A stretch of DNA of 64,000 nucleotides from contig DATGWF010000077.1 in NCBI GenBank assembly GCA_035299585.1, positions 10,692 to 74,691 of the forward strand, in the 5' to 3' direction. Source of the stretch: DATGWF01 sp035299585. Lineage in GTDB: Bacteria; Actinomycetota; Actinomycetes; Actinomycetales; Microbacteriaceae. The first letter of the stretch is position 1, and every line of letters begins with the position of its first letter. Below are positions 37,533 to 46,176 of the stretch, piece after piece. The notes below the pieces were generated by a model, which saw only the letters and a list, made by a program, of their open reading frames with translations, was not told the origin of the DNA and did no database searches. The position numbers and the translations under genes are program-made.

Positions 37533-37849
37533 CGCCAGGGTCGGTAGCGGGCGCGAGCGAAGTCGACGCGATACCCGCACTCGGTGTCGGTGGTGATGAG
37601 AGGCGTGCCTTCGGCTACGTAGAACTCCCGGGCGCGATCTTCGAGCCCGCGTGGCGGGTGCCCGCCAGCACGCAGTACTCGCCACCACGGCGAACCCTGT
37701 CCGTAGTAGGCCATCACCTGACCGACGGCTCGTGCGGCGCGCGAGCCGAGCGCTGCGGCCACGTCGCCGTAGCTCATCACCTGACCGCTGGGGATCTCAT
37801 CGACGACGGCAAGTACCGCTTCGGCGAAGCCGCGATCGGGTGCGGGCAT
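37529..37849 (-). CDS. Alkyltransferase-like protein (ATL), MGMT-family DNA-binding domain
   Basis: A 106-residue homologue of the C-terminal O6-alkylguanine-DNA alkyltransferase domain. It has [25 protein letters not shown] (helix-turn-helix with the arginine finger), but the reactive PCHR cysteine motif is replaced by [11 protein letters not shown]. Without the cysteine it cannot repair by transfer; characterised ATLs bind O6-alkylguanine and hand the lesion to nucleotide excision repair. The start at 37849 lies 2 nt after the GNAT stop, so the pair is co-transcribed. Confidence 0.85.
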   Translation of the reverse strand: MPAPDRGFAEAVLAVVDEIPSGQVMSYGDVAAALGSRAARAVGQVMAYYGQGSPWWRVLRAGGHPPRGLEDRAREFYVAEGTPLITTDTECGYRVDFARARYRPWR

Positions 37850-37851
37850 CG

Positions 37852-38304
37852 CTAGACCGCGAGGGAACCGATGATGTCTCCGTATGCGGTTTCGCCCACG
37901 TCGGTGAAGCCAATGCGGTGGAAGAACTGTCCTGGTCCGGCATCGCCCGGCTCCCACATGACGGTGATCCGGTCGAAGCCACGGCGACGTGCCTCGTCGA
38001 GAACGGCCTGCACCGCAAAGCGTCCGACGCCCTTGCCCTGCACGTCGGCGTCGACGTTGATGCGCCAAATGCAGGCGCGGAGCTCGTCGCGAGTCTCTTC
38101 GGGATCAAAGTTGGCTTGGACAAAGGCAACGACCGTGCCGTCAAGGACGACAACGCGCTGCCAGGTCGTGGCCGGATTCAGCACGGTGGCCTCGGCGGCA
38201 TAGGTGACTGGCGCGATGAACTGTGCCTGGCCCGGCTTGAGCGTGAGGCTATTGGCCGCAACGATGTTCGACGCCGACAGTTCTTCGCAACGCAGTTCGC
38301 TCAT
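37852..38304 (-). CDS. GNAT-family N-acetyltransferase
   Basis: A 150-residue acetyl-CoA-dependent transferase. Motif A is INVDADVQGKGVGRFAV (Q-x-x-G-x-G), followed by the beta-alpha segment GFDRITVMWEPGDAGPGQFFHRIGF, typical of spermidine/diamine acetyltransferase-like GNATs. The substrate is unknown. The ATG at 38304 has TACGCT at leaderless distance. It is upstream of and coupled to the ATL gene. Confidence 0.85.
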   Translation of the reverse strand: MSELRCEELSASNIVAANSLTLKPGQAQFIAPVTYAAEATVLNPATTWQRVVVLDGTVVAFVQANFDPEETRDELRACIWRINVDADVQGKGVGRFAVQAVLDEARRRGFDRITVMWEPGDAGPGQFFHRIGFTDVGETAYGDIIGSLAV

Positions 38305-38316
38305 ATCGCCAGCGTA
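38305..38316 (-). promoter_or_regulatory. Leaderless-type -10 element for GNAT-ATL
   Basis: TACGCT (38316-38311 on the minus strand), 6-nt spacer, ATG. Confidence 0.5.
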
Positions 38317-38403
38317 ACCCGTCAGGTCATTTCGGGGAGTGATTTTTTGCGACGCGCACGCTCGCCGGTGTCGTTCCCGCGACGGACGAATCGGTGCCGT
38401 GGC

Positions 38404-38769
38404 TTAGCGGTCGGCGAGGTCGGCGCGTCCGCCGAACACGCCCGCAATCGCCGTGACCGCGATGAGCGCGAGCGCTGCCCACCAGGCGGCGCCGGTTCCC
38501 AGCAGTGCGAGCGCCCCCGCCGTCGACAAGCCAATCTCGACGAGAGCGCGGCCGAACACATCGACCCGGACGACCGACCGGGGCGAGAGGAAGAGTGCCC
38601 AGACGAGCACCGCCCCGACAACGGCTCCCGCGGCTACGAGCAGTCCGGGGAACGGGAGCGCGAACCGCACGACACCCCACGCACCGAGCGCGAACGTTGC
38701 GGCGAGGGCGGTGAGTGCACGCACGACCTCAAGAACGGCACGAGCGCGGGTCGGGGCGGCGGAAGTCAC
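38404..38769 (-). CDS. YrdB/DUF2568-like small membrane protein
   Basis: A 121-residue protein with four hydrophobic helices. The pattern of FALGAWGVVRFALPFPG, VVGAVLVWALFLSPRS and a Glu in LVEIGLSTAGALALLG resembles the DUF2568/YrdB family. Function is unknown. GTG 38769 is chosen because TACACT lies 6 nt upstream; the open frame extends to 38814 without other support. Confidence 0.7.
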   Translation of the reverse strand: MTSAAPTRARAVLEVVRALTALAATFALGAWGVVRFALPFPGLLVAAGAVVGAVLVWALFLSPRSVVRVDVFGRALVEIGLSTAGALALLGTGAAWWAALALIAVTAIAGVFGGRADLADR

Positions 38770-38781
38770 CCCTCGAGTGTA
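38770..38781 (-). promoter_or_regulatory. Leaderless-type -10 element for the YrdB-like gene
   Basis: TACACT (38781-38776 on the minus strand), 6-nt spacer, GTG. Confidence 0.5.
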
Positions 38782-38863
38782 TCGTCGGCGTGACGGTGAG
38801 CAGTCCCAGCGCAACGCAAGTTCCGCCTCCTAGACTGACCAAAACTGAAGGGCGGAGCGGGGA

Positions 38864-39244
38864 GTGAACACGGTACCGGGCAACGGTCAACACGAGTGTG
38901 TCGTCATTCCTTCCTCCTCGGACGAGGAGTTCACCGCCTCGATGTACGCGCTCGTCCCGAAGCTTCGCGCGGGCCTCGTCGTGCTCGGCCGCGGTCCCGT
39001 GAGTCCCGCTCTCGCTCGTGATGCGCAGCAGGCGCTCCGGAGTGAGCGGGTCACCCTGGTCTGGCTGGCACAACCGCAGCCGACCGAGTTCCACCTGGGC
39101 ATTCCCGATGGGCTCGCCGAGGACGAGCTGGAAGCCGTGTACGCCTCGCTCGAAGCGGCACTCCCGGAGCTGTTACATCGCGACGTTCGGGTCACGGTGG
39201 CGCCGCTCCCGCAAGTGCTCGCACTCAGCCTTAGCGGAAGATAA
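38864..39244 (+). CDS. Hypothetical protein, 126 residues
   Basis: I do not recognise this protein. It is soluble with no signal peptide or membrane helix. It reads as an alpha/beta protein (VVLGRGPVSPALARDAQQAL, RVTLVWLAQPQP, DELEAVYASLEAALPELL). GTG 38864 follows GCGGGGA at a short spacing, and TAGACT at 38831-38836 is a candidate -10. Coding is supported by normal codon usage and by absence of a better frame. Its 3' end overlaps the convergent purU gene by 14 nt. Confidence 0.62.
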   Translation: MNTVPGNGQHECVVIPSSSDEEFTASMYALVPKLRAGLVVLGRGPVSPALARDAQQALRSERVTLVWLAQPQPTEFHLGIPDGLAEDELEAVYASLEAALPELLHRDVRVTVAPLPQVLALSLSGR

Positions 39245-40088
39245 TCGTCCGCTCGCCATCGAGCAGAATCCGGTCCTCGGCGAACCAACGCACCGCCTGA
39301 GAGAGGGTGCGACTCTCTTCATCTTGACCGATGGCAACGAGTTCGGAAACCCGTCGTGAATGGTCGACTCGAACCACGTTCTGTTCGATGATCGGGCCTT
39401 CATCGAGGTCGCTCGTCACGAAGTGCGCGGTCGCGCCAATCAGCTTGACGCCGCGCTGATGTGCCTGCTTGTACGGGTTGGCGCCCTTGAACCCGGGGAG
39501 GAACGAGTGGTGGATGTTGATGATGCGGCCACTCAGCGCCTCGCACAGGTCCGGCGAGAGGATCTGCATGTAGCGGGCGAGTACGACGAGTTCAATGTCG
39601 AATTGTTCGACTGCTTCGAGGACGCGTTGCTCGAACGCGGCCTTACTCGCGGCATCCGAAACGGGCCGTGTTTCGAACGGCACGCCGTAGAAATCCACGA
39701 GGTCGTGGAGCGTGCCGTGGTTTGACAGCACGAGCGGAATCTCAATGGGGAGCTGGCCGGCGCGCTGGCGAAAGAGCAGATCGTTGACGCAGTGCCCAGC
39801 CGTGGACGCGAGCACCAGAGTGCGGAGCGGGCGGCCAACCCGGTCGAGCTTGAACGACATTTCGAACTGGGAGATGACCGGAGCGAGCGCCTCCTCGACG
39901 GCCGAGCGGTCGGACGCCGTCTCGATTTGGAGGCGCATGAAGAACCTGCCGGTGTCCTCACTCGTGAATTGCTGGCTCTCGGTGATGTTGCCCCGGGCCG
40001 CGACGACCGCTCCCGATACGGCGTGGACAATACCCGGCCCATCGGCGCAAACCAGGGTCAACACCCAGTGGTGCAGTGCCTCATTCAT
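39231..40088 (-). CDS. purU: Formyltetrahydrofolate deformylase
   Basis: Hydrolyses 10-formyl-THF to formate and THF, balancing one-carbon pools and supplying formate. The 285-residue protein has an N-terminal ACT domain (WVLTLVCADGPGIVHAVSG) and a C-terminal formyl-transferase fold with NHGTLHDLVDFYGVPF, RYMQILSPDLCEAL and INIHHSFLPGFKGANPYKQA, including the catalytic His and the late Asp in SDLDEGPIIEQ. It has a leaderless-type start and is divergent from glyA, sharing its promoter region with the ZTP riboswitch side. Confidence 0.95.
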   Translation of the reverse strand: MNEALHHWVLTLVCADGPGIVHAVSGAVVAARGNITESQQFTSEDTGRFFMRLQIETASDRSAVEEALAPVISQFEMSFKLDRVGRPLRTLVLASTAGHCVNDLLFRQRAGQLPIEIPLVLSNHGTLHDLVDFYGVPFETRPVSDAASKAAFEQRVLEAVEQFDIELVVLARYMQILSPDLCEALSGRIINIHHSFLPGFKGANPYKQAHQRGVKLIGATAHFVTSDLDEGPIIEQNVVRVDHSRRVSELVAIGQDEESRTLSQAVRWFAEDRILLDGERTIIFR

Positions 40089-40094
40089 CCGCCC

Positions 40095-40106
40095 AGCCTA
40101 TACACT
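40095..40106. promoter_or_regulatory. Back-to-back -10 elements of purU (minus) and glyA (plus)
   Basis: AGCCTATACACT holds TAGGCT on the minus strand (40100-40095), 6 nt before the purU ATG, and directly abutting it TACACT on the plus strand (40101-40106), 6 nt before the ZTP aptamer begins. Both transcripts would start within about 26 nt of each other. Confidence 0.6.
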
Positions 40107-40112
40107 GAACTC

Positions 40113-40182
40113 GGTCGCGACTGGCGTTTGGATGGTCACCATCGGGAAGCGACGAGCACGGATCCGACCGCGCGCCTGGGCC
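40113..40182 (+). promoter_or_regulatory. ZTP riboswitch (pfl motif)
   Basis: The first half has GGTCGCGACTGGCG, a hairpin with ATGGTCACCAT, and CGGGAAGCGACG; the second half has CCGCGCGCCTGGGC. These are the two conserved sub-domains of the ZTP (ZMP/AICAR triphosphate) aptamer. Its place upstream of glyA-folD matches known members in actinobacteria, where ZTP signals low 10-formyl-THF and turns expression on. Confidence 0.88.
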
Positions 40183-40193
40183 GGACTGAACCG

Positions 40194-40214
40194 CCTCAGC
40201 GCGCCGTGCTGAGG
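40194..40214 (+). terminator. Hairpin of the ZTP riboswitch expression platform
   Basis: A 7-bp stem CCTCAGC/GCTGAGG with a 7-nt loop, starting 12 nt past the aptamer and followed by TTTCAG. A short terminator-like hairpin before the glyA ribosome binding site, likely the switched element. Confidence 0.55.
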
Positions 40215-40242
40215 TTTCAGAACAACACGAGGAACCCACCAC

Positions 40243-41517
40243 ATGACCGATTCGTTCTTCAACCAGCCCCTCGCCGAGGTCGACCCGGAAATCGCCGAGG
40301 TCCTTGACCGCGAGTTGAACCGCCAGCGCTCCTACCTGGAAATGATCGCCTCCGAGAACTTCGTCCCGGTGTCGGTCCTGCAGTCTCAGGGTTCCGTACT
40401 CACCAACAAGTACGCCGAGGGCTACCCCGGCAAGCGCTACTACGGCGGGTGCGAGGAAGTCGACGTTGCCGAAGAGCTCGCAATCGCTCGCGCCAAGGAA
40501 CTGTTCGGGGCGAAGTTCGCGAACGTCCAGCCGCACTCGGGTGCGACGGCGAACGCGGCCGTGCTCCACGCGATCGCTCGCCCGGGAGACACCCTGCTCG
40601 GTCTCTCGCTCGACCAGGGTGGCCACCTCACCCACGGAATGAAGATCAACTTCTCCGGCCGGCTGTACAACATCGTCGCCTACGGCGTCGACCCGGAGAC
40701 CTCGCTCATCGACATGGCAGAGGTGCGTCGACTCGCCCTCGAGCACCAACCCAAGGTCATCATCGCCGGCTGGTCGGCGTACCCGCGCCACCTCGACTTT
40801 GCCGAGTTTCGGGCCATCGCCGACGAGGTCGGCGCGACCCTGTGGGTCGACATGGCGCACTTTGCCGGCCTGGTGGCCGCCGGACTGCACCCCTCACCGG
40901 TGCCCTACGCCGATGTCGTGTCGACGACCGTCCACAAGACCCTTTCCGGCCCGCGTTCCGGCCTCATTCTGAGCAACGACGAGGAAATCGCCAAGAAGAT
41001 CAACTCGGCGGTGTTCCCCGGCCAGCAGGGCGGGCCACTCATGCACGTGATTGCCGCCAAGGCGACCGCGTTCAAGCTCGCGATGACCCCGGAGTTCAAG
41101 GACCGTCAGGCCCGCACCCTCTCCGGTGCGAAGTTGCTCGCCGAGCGGCTGACCCAGCAGGATGTCGTCGACGCCGGCATCTCGATCCGCTCGGGCGGCA
41201 CCGACGTGCACCTCGTGCTCGTCGACCTGCGGAATGCGGCCATTGACGGCAAGCAGGCCGAAGACCTCCTGCACGAGATTCACATCACCGTCAACCGCAA
41301 CTCGGTTCCCAACGACCCGCGTCCGCCGATGATTACCTCGGGCCTGCGCATCGGTACACCGGCCCTCGCCTCGCGCGGCTTCGGTGACACCGAGTTCGCG
41401 GAGGTGGCCGACATCATCGCGCTCGCGCTCCTGCCGGGCGCCGACGTGCCCGCGCTTCGCGCCCGAGTCGCCAAGCTCACCGAGGCGTTCCCGCTTTACC
41501 CCGGTTTGCAGCAGTAA
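40243..41517 (+). CDS. glyA: Serine hydroxymethyltransferase
   Basis: PLP enzyme that interconverts serine and glycine with formation of 5,10-methylene-THF. The 424-residue protein has [20 protein letters not shown] near the N-terminus, [20 protein letters not shown] [32 protein letters not shown] and the PLP lysine block [24 protein letters not shown] precedes the ATG. It shares a 1-nt overlap (TAATG) with folD. Controlled by the upstream ZTP riboswitch. Confidence 0.97.
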   Translation: MTDSFFNQPLAEVDPEIAEVLDRELNRQRSYLEMIASENFVPVSVLQSQGSVLTNKYAEGYPGKRYYGGCEEVDVAEELAIARAKELFGAKFANVQPHSGATANAAVLHAIARPGDTLLGLSLDQGGHLTHGMKINFSGRLYNIVAYGVDPETSLIDMAEVRRLALEHQPKVIIAGWSAYPRHLDFAEFRAIADEVGATLWVDMAHFAGLVAAGLHPSPVPYADVVSTTVHKTLSGPRSGLILSNDEEIAKKINSAVFPGQQGGPLMHVIAAKATAFKLAMTPEFKDRQARTLSGAKLLAERLTQQDVVDAGISIRSGGTDVHLVLVDLRNAAIDGKQAEDLLHEIHITVNRNSVPNDPRPPMITSGLRIGTPALASRGFGDTEFAEVADIIALALLPGADVPALRARVAKLTEAFPLYPGLQQ

Positions 41518-42407
41518 TGCCGGCAATCCGACTCGACGGCGTCGCAACCGCGGCGGCGATTCAGGCGGAACTTGCCGACCGAGTGGCGGCGTTGCAGGAG
41601 CGGGGGGTCACCCCCGGCATCGCGACCGTGCTCGTGGGTGCCGATCCGGCGTCTCAGCTCTACGTGGGCATGAAGCATCGGAAGTCTGAGGCGATCGGGA
41701 TGAACTCCATTCAGGTGGAGCTTCCGGCCGACGCAACTCAAGCCGATGTCGAGGCGGCTATCGATTCGCTCAACGCCGATCCGACCTGCCATGGGTTCAT
41801 CGTGCAATTGCCGCTCCCGAAGCACCTCGACACCGACGCGATTCTGGAACGGATCGATCCGGCAAAAGACGCCGACGGACTGCACCCGACGAACCTGGGT
41901 CGTCTCGTTTTGAACGTGAACGAGCCGATTACCACGCCGCTTCCGTGCACACCTCGAGCGGTCATTGAACTGCTCCGACGGAACGGCTTCGAACTCGCCG
42001 GGAAACACGTCGTGGTTGTCGGCCGTGGGGTCACCATCGGCCGGTCGATCGGTTTGTTGCTCGCGCGCCGGGATGTGAACGCCACCGTGACCCAGATTCA
42101 CACCGGAACACCAAACCCTGGCGACTACCTGCGGCAAGCGGATGTCATCGTCGCCGCGGCCGGAGTGAAGCATCTCGTGCAACCGGGAGACGTGAAGCCC
42201 GGTGCCGCCGTCCTCGATGTGGGTGTCACTCGTGAGGAGAATCCCACGGGTGGCAAGCCGCTCGTGTTTGGCGACGTCAATCCCGCGGTTGCCGATGTTG
42301 CCGGCTGGCTTTCGCCGAACCCCGGCGGGGTCGGCCCGATGACAGTCGCGCTGCTCATGACCAACGTCGTCGAGGCGGCCGAGCGAGCCGTCCTCCGCGC
42401 GATCTAA
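41517..42407 (+). CDS. folD: Bifunctional methylene-THF dehydrogenase / methenyl-THF cyclohydrolase
   Basis: Oxidises the glyA product to 10-formyl-THF. The 296-residue protein has the catalytic region [17 protein letters not shown] (Tyr and Lys), [37 protein letters not shown] and the NADP-binding [17 protein letters not shown]. The length is usual. It is translationally coupled to glyA and under the same riboswitch. Its stop overlaps the convergent 42404 gene. Confidence 0.97.
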   Translation: MPAIRLDGVATAAAIQAELADRVAALQERGVTPGIATVLVGADPASQLYVGMKHRKSEAIGMNSIQVELPADATQADVEAAIDSLNADPTCHGFIVQLPLPKHLDTDAILERIDPAKDADGLHPTNLGRLVLNVNEPITTPLPCTPRAVIELLRRNGFELAGKHVVVVGRGVTIGRSIGLLLARRDVNATVTQIHTGTPNPGDYLRQADVIVAAAGVKHLVQPGDVKPGAAVLDVGVTREENPTGGKPLVFGDVNPAVADVAGWLSPNPGGVGPMTVALLMTNVVEAAERAVLRAI

Positions 42408-42610
42408 CCCTCCTCGGAGCGCCCGCCCTTCGCAGAAGGGTGTCGTCGGTATCGAGCAAGAGAGAAGGTCGTACCGGTCAGAAACAGGAGTGCTGGGATT
42501 GCCCAAACAAGCGGCCCAGATTCGAGACTTGACATTCCGACGAAGACGATGACCGCGGCGCCTGCAACGCTGGCCAGCTCAATTAGCAGGCTTCGTTGGT
42601 GACGTTCCAT
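42404..42610 (-). CDS. Small two-helix membrane protein
   Basis: A 68-residue protein, [20 protein letters not shown], with two predicted membrane helices (about residues 9-28 and 31-50) and a charged [16 protein letters not shown] tail. GGAGG lies 9 nt before ATG 42610. No family is recognised. It converges on folD with a 4-nt stop overlap. Confidence 0.62.
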   Translation of the reverse strand: MERHQRSLLIELASVAGAAVIVFVGMSSLESGPLVWAIPALLFLTGTTFSLARYRRHPSAKGGRSEEG

Positions 42611-42844
42611 AAGGCTATGCCTCCAGTCCAGGGTACGTTCAGCTGTGCACATCGGCCGTCTCGGGCCGCATCTTCGGGGGGCTCTCGCAAGAACCGCAGG
42701 TTACAAGGCCTTGACTGGGGGCAGAACCCGGTTGACAAGGTTGTGAATGGGTGGCAGGACATTCCGGGCCTTTCGCGCGGCTACTGGTTCTCGCCGCTGG
42801 GCGGGAGCGGGAGCGGGTCGTGGCCGAACGCTCAGGTCAACCCC

Positions 42845-42857
42845 TAAACTCAGAGCT
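42845..42857 (+). promoter_or_regulatory. Leaderless-type -10 element for the LacI-family gene
   Basis: TAAACT (42845-42850) with a 7-nt spacer before GTG 42858. The preceding intergenic stretch from 42611 holds no other clear signal. Confidence 0.45.
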
Positions 42858-43916
42858 GTGCCGCACCGGTCCAAACGCCCAGCGACGCGCGCCGATGTCG
42901 CGCGTCTCGCCGGCGTGAGTGAAAGCACCGTGTCATACGCGCTCTCGGGGGTTCGATCCATCGCGGACGACACGCGCGAACGCATTCTTGCCGCCATGGA
43001 GCAGCTCGGATACACCCCAAATGTGATGGCGCAAGGCCTGGCCGGAAAACGTACCGGGCTCCTGGCGCTGCTTTTCCCGGTCGCCGACCGCGGTTTCGCG
43101 ACAACCGACTTTGAGTATGTCTCCGCCGCGTCTCGCGTGGCGCAGGCGAGTGGCCGGCAGGTTCTCATGTGGCCGAACCCGGTCGATGACCTCGACGCGC
43201 TCAGGCTTGTTGCCTCACAGCGCCTCGTCGACGGATTCATCCTCATGGAGGTGCGCAGTTCCGACCCCCGAGTCGCCGTACTGCAGGAGTATCGACTTCC
43301 GTTCGTGTTGATCGGTCGAACCGCGAGCGAGCACGGCATGAGCTGGGTTGATGCCGACTTCAGCAAGTGGGGCCCCATGGCGATAGACGCCCTCGTCAGC
43401 CACGGGCACAGCGACGTCGTGTTCCTGACTCAGCCGGAATCGTTGTTCCAAGCCGGATACGGTCCGCTCGTTCGCACCGAACGAGACCTCGTTCGCTATG
43501 CCGCATCGCAGGGCGTCAACCTCCACGTGATTCGAGCCGAAGCCACCATTCGCGCCGGCCGCGACGCTTTCGCGCGCATGCTCGCAGAACGACCGAATGT
43601 GACCGCCATTCTCGGGTTCAACGAAATCGCCATGATCGGCGTGCTCGAGGGAATCAGTGCGTCGGGACGAAGCGTGCCCGCGAACTATTCGGTCCTGCAG
43701 TTCGGTATCGGTCCAGCCGCCGCCGAGTACACCAGCCCGCCTCAAGACACGATTGGCGTTGACGGAGCGATTCTCGGGGCACAGGCGGCCGAGTTTCTAT
43801 TGCGGCACCTCGATGGACTGGTGGAGGAGCCGCAGCAGTACCTGGCCGACCCGGTTCGGGTCGATCGCGGCAGCGTCGCGGACGCTCCAAAGCGGACCGG
43901 TTCGCCAAAACGCTAG
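42858..43916 (+). CDS. LacI-family transcriptional regulator
   Basis: 352 residues. The N-terminal helix-turn-helix TRADVARLAGVSESTVSYAL is followed by the hinge helix NVMAQGLAGKRTG and a periplasmic-binding-protein-like sensor domain with DFSKWGPMAIDALVSHGH and TAILGFNEIAMIGVLEGI. The effector and targets are unknown; no sugar operon is adjacent, so it may act elsewhere or on itself. GTG 42858 is set by the promoter spacing and by the position of the HTH. Confidence 0.9.
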   Translation: MPHRSKRPATRADVARLAGVSESTVSYALSGVRSIADDTRERILAAMEQLGYTPNVMAQGLAGKRTGLLALLFPVADRGFATTDFEYVSAASRVAQASGRQVLMWPNPVDDLDALRLVASQRLVDGFILMEVRSSDPRVAVLQEYRLPFVLIGRTASEHGMSWVDADFSKWGPMAIDALVSHGHSDVVFLTQPESLFQAGYGPLVRTERDLVRYAASQGVNLHVIRAEATIRAGRDAFARMLAERPNVTAILGFNEIAMIGVLEGISASGRSVPANYSVLQFGIGPAAAEYTSPPQDTIGVDGAILGAQAAEFLLRHLDGLVEEPQQYLADPVRVDRGSVADAPKRTGSPKR

Positions 43917-43977
43917 GCGAACAACGCAGCTCCCCATAGGCTGACACCAACGGTGCATGGTCTCGTTGGGGGTGTGA

Positions 43978-45093
43978 ATGGATTCTTCGATTCCCTTTTC
44001 TGCGGCAATGTTCGAAGCCATCGGGGAACCGATCGCGATCGGTCGGCCGGTCTCGATCGAGGGCGAAATCGTCGACGTCGAAATCGTCTGGATGAGTGCC
44101 TCGCTCCGAGAGCTCGCCATTGCCGCGAACATCACGAGCATGCGGCTCTCCGAGGTCTACCCGGAGATGGTCGACAGCGGCTGGCTCGAAGAGCTCGTTA
44201 TCGCGCGAGCGACCGGCCGACCGTCGACCCGCTTCCGGCCCCGACAGCTCGAAGGCCAAGTGCTCGAAGTCATCGAAATCACTGCTCGGTGGGCGGGAGA
44301 CTGGCTCGTCGCAACCGTGCATAATCTCAGCACGCGCGCGAGTTCAAACGCCGACATGATTCGAGCCGCGGCCATGGTCACCGAAATGATGGCAGCGAAC
44401 CCGGTGTTCGCGCGCATCCTCCTGCCGAACCAGACCCTCGAGTTTTCGACTCGTGCGTGGCTCGAGGGACGCAGTGGAATCGCGGCAACATTCGACGAGA
44501 TGGTCCTCGAGGAGGAGCGCGAACGCGTCGAGACCTGGCAGGCGACGCCGGTCCACGAGCGCGAACCCGTTCTCATGTTTCGCGCGCACCATGGAAACGG
44601 GCAGGTGCGTTGGTATTCCGTCCATGCCGAGGTCATCGCCGAGACCGGCATCGAGGTGCAGGTGGTCTCGGATGTCGACCACTATCTCCGGGAGACCCGA
44701 GCGTCTGAGCGGCTCGCACGCGACCTGCACGGCCAGCTGGAGGTGCTCACGAGCGCGCTCGATGCATCGACCGACGGTTTTGCGATCTGGCGCGCTCAAC
44801 GAAACGAACGCGGCGAGATTATGACCTTCATGCTCGAATTCATGAATACGGTCGGGGCGGCGCCAACGGGGCTCTCGCCCGACCTCCTCGTCAATCGAAC
44901 GATTGAATCGGTCGTCGGACCGGAGCAGAGCGAAGGCCTCAAGGCGGCGTTCGCCCTGGTGATTCAGCGCAACGAACCCCAGGTTCGACGGGTCACGGTC
45001 GACAGTCCTGCTGGATGGGTTGGCACGTTTGAAAACCGTGTCGCCCCCATCGGCCACGATTGCGTCGTGGCCTCGTTCCGCCTCGTCCCTTAG
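43978..45093 (+). CDS. PAS-domain protein without a recognisable output domain
   Basis: 371 residues, soluble. It appears to contain three PAS-like units. The first covers about residues 10-115 (LRELAIAANITSMRLSEVYP). The second covers about 130-240, with a PAC-like GNGQVRWYSVHAEVIAETG. The third covers about 250-371 (VLTSALDASTDGFAIWRAQR). A short helical linker, RASERLARDLHGQLEVL, joins units two and three. No kinase, GGDEF, EAL, phosphatase or HTH motif follows. TAGGCT at 43937-43942 is a candidate -10. The role is unknown; it could be a partner sensor for another protein. Confidence 0.7.
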   Translation: MDSSIPFSAAMFEAIGEPIAIGRPVSIEGEIVDVEIVWMSASLRELAIAANITSMRLSEVYPEMVDSGWLEELVIARATGRPSTRFRPRQLEGQVLEVIEITARWAGDWLVATVHNLSTRASSNADMIRAAAMVTEMMAANPVFARILLPNQTLEFSTRAWLEGRSGIAATFDEMVLEEERERVETWQATPVHEREPVLMFRAHHGNGQVRWYSVHAEVIAETGIEVQVVSDVDHYLRETRASERLARDLHGQLEVLTSALDASTDGFAIWRAQRNERGEIMTFMLEFMNTVGAAPTGLSPDLLVNRTIESVVGPEQSEGLKAAFALVIQRNEPQVRRVTVDSPAGWVGTFENRVAPIGHDCVVASFRLVP

Positions 45094-45458
45094 CTGAGAA
45101 GCGCCCCGGCCAGCGCGACAAAAATGCCGACGAAGATGGCTGGCGTCAGAAACATCGGGACCCACAACCAACGAGCGTGCGACCGAGTGGCTCGAGCGCT
45201 CGCCGAGGTGGCGTTCACCGATGCGAGGTCCTCGGCGATGGCTTTCGCGTCGGCGGCCGCCCCAAACTCGGCAAGCGCGCCAAGAATGCCCGAGGCGAGC
45301 AGAATTCCGAGGGTTGCCCACACGGCGAATGTGCCCGTCGCCCGAATCTCGTCGATGATGCCGACCGTTGTGATGAGCAGAAATGTCGGGGCCAGTTGGG
45401 CCACGATGAGTTGGTTCCGGGCGCGCGCCCAGGAAGCGAGCAACTCGTTCTCGGTCAT
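45090..45458 (-). CDS. Small membrane protein, function unknown
   Basis: A 122-residue protein with three hydrophobic stretches (about residues 16-36, 44-64 and 97-119) around an Ala/Asp/Ser-rich amphipathic middle (AAADAKAIAEDLASVNATSA). ATG 45458 has GAGGAG 5 nt upstream. No family recognised. Convergent with the PAS gene (4-nt stop overlap) and on the same strand as the GNAT gene before it. Confidence 0.65.
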   Translation of the reverse strand: MTENELLASWARARNQLIVAQLAPTFLLITTVGIIDEIRATGTFAVWATLGILLASGILGALAEFGAAADAKAIAEDLASVNATSASARATRSHARWLWVPMFLTPAIFVGIFVALAGALLS

Positions 45459-45502
45459 GTCACTCCTCTCTGCAAAGCGGTGCGCAACGAGCGTAGCAAG
45501 CG

Positions 45503-46051
45503 TCACTCGGTTTCGAGACGACGGCCGGCCTTCCAAGCCTCGACGGTCGTCTCAAAGATGAGTTCGGGGCCGTCCTCCTCGTCAATTTGGACCCCGATTT
45601 CCGGAACGTCAAGCCGGTGAATCAACGCGATGGAGGGTGCGTTCGTTGGTGAAACCGTGTAGCGCAATCGGCGCACCCCCTCTTGCGTGCTCGCCCAGTC
45701 CCACATCGCCCGGACGGCTTCTCCAGCGAATCCTTTGCCTCGTTCCGCTTCGGCAACCCCAAGCCCAATCTCGGCCATTCCGCTCGCGTCCGGAGCGGCG
45801 TGGAAGGAGATGCTTCCGACCGCCAGATTACGTGCGCGGTCGACCATGATCCGGTAGTACCACGAGATGTGCGTCGGGTTGGAGGCGACGTCTGCGGCAC
45901 GGTTCGCCCGCGGTAGTGGCTCGTTCGAGTACACCCCGTGCGGGTTCGCAAATGGCCGGTCCTCGAGCGTTCCGGTCTTGAGCTCGCGTTCGGTGACGAG
46001 CACGAGGTCGAGTCGAGCGGATCGGATCATTGTCATCGGTTCGTGAGGCAT
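45503..46051 (-). CDS. RimJ/RimL-type GNAT acetyltransferase
   Basis: 182 residues of the Acetyltransf_3 type: MPHEPMTMIRSARLDLVLV at the start (the TxRLxL pattern), then AEIGLGVAEAERGKGFAGEAVRAMWDWA, which contains motif A (RGKGFAGEA), and RLRYTVSPTNAPSIALIHRL, the motif B asparagine region. Such enzymes acetylate protein N-termini or small amines; the substrate is not known. ATG 46051 has TAGCCT at leaderless distance. Confidence 0.86.
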   Translation of the reverse strand: MPHEPMTMIRSARLDLVLVTERELKTGTLEDRPFANPHGVYSNEPLPRANRAADVASNPTHISWYYRIMVDRARNLAVGSISFHAAPDASGMAEIGLGVAEAERGKGFAGEAVRAMWDWASTQEGVRRLRYTVSPTNAPSIALIHRLDVPEIGVQIDEEDGPELIFETTVEAWKAGRRLETE

Positions 46052-46063
46052 AGGTTCAGGCTA
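46052..46063 (-). promoter_or_regulatory. Leaderless-type -10 element for the RimJ/L-like gene
   Basis: TAGCCT (46063-46058 on the minus strand), 6-nt spacer, ATG. Confidence 0.5.
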
Positions 46064-46176
46064 GGGCCCACCGCGACGATTCCCGCTCCGGGTGGCTCAA
46101 GGCAAACACATCGAACGTCGAACTTCGGGGTTTCCTCACGGGAAATCCTGAAGAGTCTCGAATCGTTCACAAACGC

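Noticed and set aside
42780..42825. GGGAGCGGGAGCGGG run as a regulatory repeat
   Set aside because: Only two short copies of a GC-rich hexamer, easily explained by base composition.
42596..42847. 83-codon plus-strand ORF before the LacI gene
   Set aside because: No ribosome binding site, odd composition and no family resemblance. It lies across the 5' end of the small minus-strand gene and the LacI promoter region.
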